This document shows positions 8,381 to 13,905 of a stretch of 27,424 nucleotides of DNA, one piece after another. The notes below the pieces were generated by a model that saw only the letters and a program-made list of their open reading frames with translations, searched no databases and was not told the DNA's origin. Location of the stretch: assembly GCA_000436115.1 (NCBI GenBank), contig FR894567.1, forward strand, positions 43,433 through 70,856. Direction: 5' to 3'. Made by a program: the position numbers and the translations under genes. This DNA is from Firmicutes bacterium CAG:534 (lineage in GTDB: Bacteria > Bacillota > Clostridia > Lachnospirales > Lachnospiraceae). Position 1 is the first letter of the stretch. The number at the start of each line of letters is the position of its first letter.

Positions 8381-8407
8381 TTAGCACTCACCTATTGACA
8401 GTGCTAA
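8381..8407 (+). promoter_or_regulatory. CIRCE operator (HrcA site), upstream orphan copy
   Basis: TTAGCACTC-N9-CAGTGCTAA matches the HrcA-binding CIRCE palindrome in 17 of 18 arm positions; the consensus right arm starts with G, here C. A TTGACA (8395-8400) lies within it, but no acceptable -10 follows at 17 bp. A second TTGACA at 8415 with TGATAA at 8439 (18-bp spacer) could serve instead. It lies 142 bp upstream of the copy at 8523. Confidence 0.85.
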
Positions 8408-8500
8408 CAATAGGTTGACACCTGCGGAATTTAAGAAGTGATAAAACAAGAATTTTACTGTAATGAGCAAAAACCTCAGTGAAGTCCGTAAAATCAAGGC

Positions 8501-8519
8501 TTCACAAATTCTTCACAAA
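8501..8519 (+). promoter_or_regulatory. TTCACAAA direct-repeat box, copy 2
   Basis: TTCACAAA (8501-8508), TTC, TTCACAAA (8512-8519): same octamer, same 11-bp period as copy 1, ending 3 bp before the CIRCE element that governs hsp20. Confidence 0.6.
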
Positions 8520-8522
8520 AAA

Positions 8523-8549
8523 ATAGCACTCACCTATTGACAGTGCTAA
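8523..8549 (+). promoter_or_regulatory. CIRCE operator of hsp20
   Basis: ATAGCACTC-N9-CAGTGCTAA. The first and last arm positions depart from the consensus, leaving eight conserved bases per arm. It overlaps the -35 of the hsp20 promoter, so HrcA binding would block RNA polymerase. The hrcA gene is not in this window. Confidence 0.85.
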
Positions 8550-8565
8550 CAATAGGTGTTATATT
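8537..8565 (+). promoter_or_regulatory. Sigma-A promoter of hsp20
   Basis: TTGACA (8537-8542), exactly 17 bp, TATATT (8560-8565). The -35 is embedded in the CIRCE element. The predicted start near 8572 gives a leader of about 107 nt. Confidence 0.85.
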
Positions 8566-8584
8566 ACAACTAGAACAAAGGAAA

Positions 8585-8611
8585 GGGAACAAAAAAGAAA
8601 GAACAGTTCCC
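8585..8611 (+). other. Leader hairpin in hsp20 mRNA
   Basis: GGGAAC (8585-8590) and GTTCCC (8606-8611) can form a six-pair stem with a 15-nt purine-rich loop in the 5' leader. A decoy GGAGG follows at 8614-8618, about 60 nt before the hsp20 start. Function unknown. Confidence 0.35.
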
Positions 8612-8678
8612 GCCGGAGGTTCAAAAAGGAAACTCATACAAATGGCATCAATGTCAAGAAAGAATGGAGGAATGACTT

Positions 8679-9119
8679 ATGTTAATGCCCAGCGTATTTG
8701 GTAGAGATATTTTTGATGACTTTATGGATGGATTTGCATTTCCGGATGTAAACAAGGAGCTTTACGGAAAGCATGCAAAGAACATCATGAAAACAGATGT
8801 AAAGGAAACAGAGGATGGATACGAGGTGATCGTTGATCTGCCCGGCTTTAAGAAGGATGAGATCGGCGTAGAGCTTGAAAATGGATACCTTAATATTTCA
8901 GCTTCCAAGGGCCTTGATAAGGATGAAACCGATAAGAAAGGCAAATACATCCGGCAGGAGCGTTATGCAGGTTCCATGAGCAGAAGCTTTTATGTAGGAG
9001 AGGATCTTACCGAAGAAGATATTCATGCAAAGTTTGAAAATGGTATCCTGAGGCTGGATGTTCCGAAAAAGGAAGCAAAGGCTGTTGAAACCAAGAAACG
9101 GGTTGCAATAGAAGGATAA
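8679..9119 (+). CDS. hsp20: Small heat-shock protein, Hsp20/alpha-crystallin family
   Basis: This 146-residue ATP-independent holdase binds unfolding proteins in the cytoplasm during stress. A short variable N-terminus (about 1-35) precedes the alpha-crystallin domain (about 38-130): MKTDVKETEDGYEVIVDLPG, ELENGYLNISA, and the hallmark FENGILRLDVPKKE. The tail RVAIEG resembles the I-x-I oligomerisation motif. GGAGG at 8666-8670, eight bases before the ATG, fixes the start. Length is normal for the family. Expression is predicted to be HrcA-repressed through the CIRCE/-35 overlap at 8523-8549. A strong terminator follows before dnaJ. A 20-codon frame beginning at 8642 (ATGGCATCAATG) overlaps its start out of frame. 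Confidence 0.95.
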   Translation: MLMPSVFGRDIFDDFMDGFAFPDVNKELYGKHAKNIMKTDVKETEDGYEVIVDLPGFKKDEIGVELENGYLNISASKGLDKDETDKKGKYIRQERYAGSMSRSFYVGEDLTEEDIHAKFENGILRLDVPKKEAKAVETKKRVAIEG

Positions 9120-9128
9120 CAGTTCATC

Positions 9129-9157
9129 TGCCCCGGGACAATTCCCGGGGCATTTTT
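9129..9157 (+). terminator. Strong rho-independent terminator after hsp20
   Basis: TGCCCCGGGA (9129-9138), loop CAAT, TCCCGGGGCA (9143-9152), then five T. This ten-pair GC-rich stem separates hsp20 from the DnaJ-like gene, which must depend on readthrough or an unseen promoter. Confidence 0.9.
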
Positions 9158-9197
9158 CGATTTAAAAGGATTGTTTTAAGGAAATGAGGTGAGAGCA

Positions 9198-10175
9198 GTG
9201 GCAGGAAAACGTGATTATTATGAAGTGCTCGGAGTAAGCAGGGGGGCTGATGAGGCCGCCATAAAAAAGGCTTACAGAAAACTGGCAAAAAAATACCATC
9301 CAGATATGAATAAGGATAACCCGAAGGCAGAGGAAATGTTCAAGGAGGTTACGGAGGCCTATAACGTTTTAAGCGATCAGGAAAAAAGAAAGCTTTATGA
9401 TCAGTTTGGGCATGCAGCCTTTGACGAGGGCTTTAGGGAGCAGCAAAGCGGAGGCGGCTCAGGCTTTGGAGACGGCGCTTTCCATTTCCATGGAAATCCC
9501 GGAGGAGGATATCAGGAATTTCATTATACGGGGGATAACTTTGAAGATCTCTTTGGCGGCTTTTTCGGTCATGGCTTTGGAGAGGATGATCTGGGAAACG
9601 GCTTTTTTGGAAAAAGGACAGGAAATGCCCGTTCCGGAAAACGGCAGGGAGAGGACGCACAGGCTAAGATCACGGTAAGCTTTGAGGAGGCAGCCCTTGG
9701 TGCAGATAAGGTGATCCGTTTTCAAAACGGCGACGGCTCCACCCAGTCTCTGCAGGTGCATATTCCGGCAGGAATTGATAACGGGCAGAAGATCAGGCTG
9801 AAGGGACAGGGAATGCCTGGCCGAAACGGAGGCGAAGCAGGAAACCTGCTTCTGGAAGTGGAGGTTCAAAGTAAACCCGGCTTTGAACGGAAGGGAAGAG
9901 ACATTTATACTACGGTGTCCATTCCCTTTGAAACGGCAGCCCTGGGCGGCGAAGCGCTTGTTCAGACATTATATGGCAAGGTAAGCTGTAAGATCAAGGA
10001 AGGAACCCAGTCAGGCACCAGGATCAGGTTGAAGGGAAAAGGGATCGTCTCGATGAAGGATCCTTCCGTAAAGGGGGATCAGTATGTGGTGATCCAGATC
10101 AAGGTCCCCAGGAACTTAAGTCCTGATGCAAAACGCAAACTGCAGGAGTTTGCAGCTTCCGCACATGTGGCGTGA
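9198..10175 (+). CDS. DnaJ-like co-chaperone without zinc finger (class B / CbpA type)
   Basis: The protein is 325 residues. J domain at 3-70 (DYYEVLGVSRGADEAAIKKA, with the HPD triad at 34-36 that stimulates DnaK ATPase); a Gly/Phe-rich region at about 85-145 (GGYQEFHYTGDNFEDLFGGF); then two beta-sandwich client-binding domains (QVHIPAGIDNGQKIRLKGQG; GRDIYTTVSIPFETAALGGE; GTQSGTRIRLKGKG). No CxxCxGxG zinc repeats are present, so this is not the main DnaJ. GAGGTGA at 9187-9193 is correctly spaced for GTG 9198 (MAGKRDYYE); the upstream GTG at 9189 overlaps that site and is rejected. Its place after hsp20 suggests a shared stress role, though the terminator between them limits co-transcription. 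Confidence 0.9.
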   Translation: MAGKRDYYEVLGVSRGADEAAIKKAYRKLAKKYHPDMNKDNPKAEEMFKEVTEAYNVLSDQEKRKLYDQFGHAAFDEGFREQQSGGGSGFGDGAFHFHGNPGGGYQEFHYTGDNFEDLFGGFFGHGFGEDDLGNGFFGKRTGNARSGKRQGEDAQAKITVSFEEAALGADKVIRFQNGDGSTQSLQVHIPAGIDNGQKIRLKGQGMPGRNGGEAGNLLLEVEVQSKPGFERKGRDIYTTVSIPFETAALGGEALVQTLYGKVSCKIKEGTQSGTRIRLKGKGIVSMKDPSVKGDQYVVIQIKVPRNLSPDAKRKLQEFAASAHVA

Positions 10176-10183
10176 ATTTCTGG

Positions 10184-10213
10184 TTGCACACAGGCAGGAG
10201 GATGGGCTATACT
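10184..10213 (+). promoter_or_regulatory. Putative sigma-A promoter of thrH
   Basis: TTGCAC (10184-10189), 18-bp spacer, TATACT (10208-10213), beginning 9 bp after the dnaJ-like stop and 49 bp before the thrH start. Confidence 0.6.
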
Positions 10214-10261
10214 ATAGAAGGAATTCACAAAGGACACGACAGATAGTTGGAGGAGAGTCAC

Positions 10262-10867
10262 ATGGGAATGAATATTGTATGCCTTGACCTGGAAGGGGTA
10301 TTGGTGCCGGAAATCTGGATTGCTTTTGCAAAGGAGAGCGGAATACCGGAGCTGACGAGAACCACCAGGGATGAGCCTGATTATGATAAGCTGATGAAAT
10401 GGAGAATTGGCATCCTGAAAGAGCATGGCCTTGGATTAAAGGAAATTCAGGAAACCATTGCAAAGATCGATCCCATGCCGGGAGCAAAAGAATTTTTGGA
10501 TGAGCTTCGTAAGATTACCCAGGTGATCATTATCAGCGATACCTTTACACAGTTTGCAGGCCCTTTGATGGAAAAGCTGGGTTATCCCACCATCTTCTGT
10601 AATTCCCTTGAGGTAGCGCCGGATGGAGAGATCACAGGCTTTAAAATGAGAATTGAAAACTCCAAGCTTACCACAGTAAAGGCGCTGCAGTCTATCGGAT
10701 ATGACACCATTGCCAGTGGTGACAGCCATAATGATCTGGGAATGATTAAGGCAAGCAAGGCAGGGTTCCTGTTCAGGAGTACGGAACAGATCAAAAAGGA
10801 TTACCCGGAGTTCCCGGCCTTTGAAACTTACGAGGAACTTTTGGCAGCCATTAAGGCGGCCCTTTAA
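10262..10867 (+). CDS. thrH: Phosphoserine phosphatase / homoserine phosphotransferase, HAD superfamily
   Basis: This 201-residue cytoplasmic enzyme belongs to the ThrH branch of HAD phosphatases, which dephosphorylate phosphoserine and can transfer phosphate to homoserine. Motif I is CLDLEGVLVPEIW: the first Asp is the nucleophile and the second acidic residue is Glu, a ThrH/SerB hallmark. Motif II lies in IIISDTFTQF, motif III is the Lys near NSKLTTVKAL, and motif IV is GDSHNDLGM. The tail FRSTEQIKKDYPEFPAFETY is typical of ThrH. GGAGGAG precedes ATG 10262 by seven bases; an upstream TTG at 10247 overlaps this site and is rejected. It has its own promoter and a strong terminator, so it is probably monocistronic. 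Confidence 0.9.
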   Translation: MGMNIVCLDLEGVLVPEIWIAFAKESGIPELTRTTRDEPDYDKLMKWRIGILKEHGLGLKEIQETIAKIDPMPGAKEFLDELRKITQVIIISDTFTQFAGPLMEKLGYPTIFCNSLEVAPDGEITGFKMRIENSKLTTVKALQSIGYDTIASGDSHNDLGMIKASKAGFLFRSTEQIKKDYPEFPAFETYEELLAAIKAAL

Positions 10868-10924
10868 ATATAAGATCTAAAACCCTTTTGGGAGTGGATT
10901 TTTCAAGATGAGCAGTCTTTTTTC

Positions 10925-10956
10925 GCCACACAGAATATTTCTGTGTGGCTTTTTTT
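10925..10956 (+). terminator. Rho-independent terminator after thrH
   Basis: GCCACACAGA (10925-10934), five-base loop, TCTGTGTGGC (10940-10949), then seven T. Confidence 0.92.
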
Positions 10957-10961
10957 GTTCT

Positions 10962-10983
10962 ATAGGAAATGGCTGTTTCCTAT
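10962..10983 (+). promoter_or_regulatory. 8-bp perfect dyad in front of the MATE gene (candidate operator)
   Basis: ATAGGAAA (10962-10969) and TTTCCTAT (10976-10983) are exact reverse complements around a 6-bp centre. The dyad lies between the thrH terminator and the MATE ribosome site, in the only 49 bp available for the MATE promoter. It could be a repressor operator or a leader hairpin. I see no strong sigma-A promoter here. Confidence 0.4.
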
Positions 10984-11004
10984 GAAACGGAAAGGAGAAG
11001 AATA

Positions 11005-12354
11005 ATGGATCAGACGTTTATGAAAGAAAAGAAAATAGGGCCGCTGGTGCTTTCCATGGCATTTCCCATGATGCTTTCCATGGCATTCAGCTCCCTTTAT
11101 AATATTGTAGACAGTTACTTTGTGGCAAAGCTGAGTGAGGATGCCATGACGGCTCTTTCTCTGGTATATCCGGCACAAAATCTTCTGACAGCCATTGCAG
11201 TGGGCTTCGGCGTCGGTATCAATGCGCTGATTGCTTTTTACCTGGGGGCAGGAGACCAGAAGAGAGCGGACAAAACGGCAACACAGGGCATGGTGCTTGG
11301 AACTTTGCACGGACTTGTGCTGATGGCAGTATTTCTTCTTGGAATGTCACGTTTTCTGGGACTTTTTACGGAGAGCAGGCAGGTGCTGACCTTGGGATGT
11401 CAGTATTCCAAGGTGGTCTTTTTATTTTCCGTGGTAGTGACGGCAGGCATTACGCTGGAAAAGATCTTTCAGGCGGTAGGACAGATGCGGGCAACCATGA
11501 TCAGCATGATCGCCGGTTTTGTGACTAATATCCTTTTGGATCCACTCCTGATCTTTGGGATAGGCCCCTTTCCCAGAATGGAGATCACGGGGGCGGCTCT
11601 GGCAACCGGAATTGGGCAGGTGGTTACACTGCTTGTCTATGTGTTTTTTTACCTTAAGGGCTCCTTCCCGGTTAAAATACGGCGGGAATATATCAGACCG
11701 GAAGGGGAAATAATGAAGAGAAGCTACGGGGTGGGAATTCCGGCAAGCCTGAATATGGCGCTGCCCTCCTTCCTCATTTCTGCCTTAAATGGGATCCTTG
11801 CGGAGTTTTCCCAGAGCTATGTGCTGGTGCTTGGCATTTATTATAAGCTTCAGACCTTTATTTATCTTCCCACCAATGGAATTATCCAGGGGATCAGGCC
11901 GTTAATCGGCTATAATTATGGGGCCGGGGAGCAAAAAAGAGTGAAAAGGATCTATGGGACAGCGCTTCTGATGTCTGTAGGGATCATGGCTGTAGGAACG
12001 GCAGCCGCCTTTTTGATACCGGAGCAGCTCATTGGGCTGTTTACAGATAACCAGGTGACCATCGAAATGGGAGTAAGGGCGCTTCATATGATCAGTCTTG
12101 GGTTTATGACGTCAGCAGTTTCGGTGGTGAGCTGCGGGGCGCTTGAGGCTTTGGGAAAAGGCCTGCCGTCCCTTATGATCTCACTGATGCGTTATGTGAT
12201 CGTAATGATCCCCCTTTCTTTTCTGCTTAGCAGAGGCTTGGGAGCAAACGGTGTATGGATGGGATTTGCAGTTACAGAGCTGATTGTAGCAGTGGTTTCT
12301 TATGTGATTTATTACAGAAATTCCGCAGGCAGACAGAAGAAGCTGCAAGATTAG
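11005..12354 (+). CDS. MATE family multidrug/toxin efflux transporter
   Basis: This 449-residue inner-membrane protein has about 12 hydrophobic helices and exports cationic compounds or drugs using a Na+ or H+ gradient; substrates cannot be read from sequence. Family signatures are FPMMLSMAFSSLYNIVDSYF, VGFGVGINALIAFYLGAG, the second-half GIPASLNMALPSF and GIIQGIRPLIGYNYGAGEQK. Length is normal and the frame is intact, in contrast to the MATE fragment at the left edge. AAAGGAG at 10991-10997 followed by ATG 11005 sets the start; the upstream ATG at 10969 would overlap the dyad and has no ribosome site. The likely DNA-level control point is the dyad at 10962-10983. Confidence 0.9.
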   Translation: MDQTFMKEKKIGPLVLSMAFPMMLSMAFSSLYNIVDSYFVAKLSEDAMTALSLVYPAQNLLTAIAVGFGVGINALIAFYLGAGDQKRADKTATQGMVLGTLHGLVLMAVFLLGMSRFLGLFTESRQVLTLGCQYSKVVFLFSVVVTAGITLEKIFQAVGQMRATMISMIAGFVTNILLDPLLIFGIGPFPRMEITGAALATGIGQVVTLLVYVFFYLKGSFPVKIRREYIRPEGEIMKRSYGVGIPASLNMALPSFLISALNGILAEFSQSYVLVLGIYYKLQTFIYLPTNGIIQGIRPLIGYNYGAGEQKRVKRIYGTALLMSVGIMAVGTAAAFLIPEQLIGLFTDNQVTIEMGVRALHMISLGFMTSAVSVVSCGALEALGKGLPSLMISLMRYVIVMIPLSFLLSRGLGANGVWMGFAVTELIVAVVSYVIYYRNSAGRQKKLQD

Positions 12355-12405
12355 GGGATGAACAGGTATGCAGGATGGGCGTTAGCTGTCATGCAGGATA
12401 AGGAT

Positions 12406-12434
12406 TTGATTTGCAAGGCCATAATGTATAAAAT
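12406..12434 (+). promoter_or_regulatory. Putative sigma-A promoter of the aldo-keto reductase remnant
   Basis: TTGATT (12406-12411), 17 bp, TAAAAT (12429-12434), 39 bp before the GTG start and after AAAGGAG at 12457-12463 is in place for that start. The promoter appears intact although the gene is not. Confidence 0.55.
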
Positions 12435-12473
12435 AAGGACAAGGGGAAGCAGTAGGAAAGGAGCAAAGCGAAA

Positions 12474-13154
12474 GTGTTACAGGAAAAAATCACTTTATCA
12501 AATGGAGTGGAAATACCCAAATTGGGACTTGGCACATGGTTTATTCCGGATGATCAGGCTGCGGAGGCGGTTCGCCAGGCGGCATCCATAGGGTATCGTC
12601 ATATTGACACGGCGTAGGCTTACGGAAATGAAGCAGGAGTTGGAGCCGGAGTAAAAAGCTGCGGCATTTCCAGGGAGGATATGTTTGTTACCAGCAAGGT
12701 TGCAGCGGAGCACAAGACCTATGAGTCTGCAGCAAGATCCATCGATGAAAGCCTTATGAAAATAGGATTGGATTATCTGGATATGATGATCATTCACAGT
12801 CCACAGCCATGGGCAGAGGTAAATCAGAGCGAAAACCGATATGTGGAAGGGAACAGAGAGGCATGGCGTGCGCTGGAGGATGCGTATCAAGCGGGCAAGC
12901 TGAAGGCGATCGGTGTTTCCAACTTTCAGATCGGGGATCTGGAAAGCCTTCTTGAAGCAGCCAGGATCAAACCCATGGTAAACCAGATCCTTCTTCACAT
13001 CAGCAATACGCCCATAGAGCTGGTGGAATATTGTCAGAAAAATGATATTGCAGTGGAAGCATATTCCCCTATTGCCCATGGGGAGATTTTGCATGTGCAG
13101 GCATTGAAGGATATGGCGGAAAAGTATGGAGTATCTGTTCCGCAGTTCTGTTTA
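12474..13154 (+). pseudogene. Aldo-keto reductase with internal amber codon and lost C-terminus
   Basis: From GTG 12474 the frame encodes the start of an NAD(P)H-dependent aldo-keto reductase: LSNGVEIPKLGLGTWFIPDD, then GYRHIDTA, a TAG at 12615-12617 (codon 48), and AYGNEAGVGAGVKSCGISRE. Family members carry Gln or a similar residue at that position, so one C-to-T change (CAG to TAG) explains the stop. Beyond it the catalytic Tyr of AYGNE, Lys of VTSKV and His of MIIHSPQPW are all present, as is LKAIGVSNF. Homology runs to GVSVPQ, then ends at 13143-13154 where a DUF1016 fragment takes over; about 50 C-terminal residues (cofactor-binding end) are missing. Because of two independent lesions I call it dead. 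Confidence 0.85.
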
Positions 13155-13744
13155 TCAGACTGCCAATTTTGCGATGGTAGAAGCCTACTGGCAGATAGGA
13201 AAATCTATTATTGAAGAACAAAAGGGCGAAGAACGTGCGGAATATGGTTCGGGGTTGCTGAAAGAGCTGTCTAAACAGATGACGCAAGATTTTGGAAAGG
13301 GTTTTACCGTTTCCAATTTAAAAAATATGAGACAATTATTTACAAAAGTTTTTGCTGGAATTAGGGCGTGGATTTTCTTTCGTAGCAAGACAAAAGCGAA
13401 TCACGTTTGATGGGCGGCATTTTAGAATTGACCTTGTTTTTTACAACTATATCTTGAAATGTTTTGTTCTTATTGATTTGAAGATTGTTGATTTGACCCA
13501 TCAGGATTTAGGACAGATGCAAATGTATGTTCATTATTATGAGCGTGAACTGATGAATGAAGGAGATAATCCTCCGATCGGAATTGTGCTTTGCGCAGAT
13601 AAAAGTGATGCAGTTGTGAAGTACACGTTGCCAGAGAATGAAACACAAGTTTTTGCTTCAAAATACAAACTTTATCTTCCTACGGAAGAAGAATTGTTAA
13701 AAGAATTAAAAAAGGAATATCAGGCGATGGAATCTGCTAAATGA
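13141..13744 (+). pseudogene. DUF1016/YhcG-type PDDEXK nuclease, truncated and internally collapsed
   Basis: Two pieces of one family remain. The first (13141 to about 13345) reads SSVYQTANFAMVEAYWQIGK, ERAEYGSGLLKELSKQMT and GFTVSNLKNMRQLF, the DUF1016 N-terminal domain minus its start. The second, in another frame (about 13346-13744), reads KFLLELGRGFSFVARQKRI and then RIDLVFYNYILKCFVLIDLK, the PD-(D/E)xK nuclease core, to the natural C-terminus. Roughly 150 family residues between them are gone, with the join near AAAAGTTTTTGCTGG. The sequence is visibly more AT-rich than its neighbours, suggesting horizontal origin. Such proteins often travel with restriction systems or mobile DNA, but none is present here. 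The stop codon touches the clpB regulatory region. Confidence 0.75.
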
Positions 13745-13745
13745 T

Positions 13746-13764
13746 TTCACAAAATCTTCACAAA
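13746..13764 (+). promoter_or_regulatory. TTCACAAA direct-repeat box, copy 3 (clpB)
   Basis: TTCACAAA (13746-13753), ATC, TTCACAAA (13757-13764), then AGAA and the CIRCE element: identical octamer, period and spacing to copy 1 although 5.4 kb away. Confidence 0.65.
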
Positions 13765-13768
13765 AGAA

Positions 13769-13795
13769 TTAGCACTCACCACTTGACAGTGCTAA
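13769..13795 (+). promoter_or_regulatory. CIRCE operator of clpB
   Basis: TTAGCACTC-N9-CAGTGCTAA, with the same C at the first base of the right arm as the other two copies. It overlaps the clpB -35. This predicts HrcA repression of clpB; in many Firmicutes clpB is instead under CtsR. Confidence 0.88.
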
Positions 13796-13811
13796 CAATA
13801 CATGTTATAGT
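13783..13811 (+). promoter_or_regulatory. Sigma-A promoter of clpB
   Basis: TTGACA (13783-13788), 17 bp, TATAGT (13806-13811). The sequence after the -10 (TTACAATAGAACAAAG) closely matches the hsp20 transcript start, indicating a shared ancestral module. Confidence 0.88.
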
Positions 13812-13842
13812 TACAATAGAACAAAGAAAAACAGTATTGTTA

Positions 13843-13892
13843 CGCTGATCGCCCGGTCAGATCCTTTTGTTTGAAAAAGGATTGGATCGGCG
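13843..13892 (+). other. Two-tier hairpin in the clpB leader, abutting the ribosome site
   Basis: CGCTGATC (13843-13850) pairs with GATCGGCG (13885-13892), with one G-U pair. Inside it, ATCCTTTT (13861-13868) pairs with AAAAGGAT (13875-13882). The Shine-Dalgarno AAAGGAG begins at 13894, one base after the outer stem. A role in translation control or mRNA stability is conjecture. Confidence 0.4.
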
Positions 13893-13905
13893 GAAAGGAG
13901 TGCAT

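Noticed and set aside
12358..12591. 77-codon plus-strand frame before the aldo-keto reductase
   Set aside because: It overlaps the predicted promoter and the reductase start in another frame and has a random basic composition.
13141..13744. Active restriction or toxin system with the DUF1016 protein
   Set aside because: The gene lacks its start and its middle domain, and no methylase, specificity subunit or antitoxin gene is nearby.
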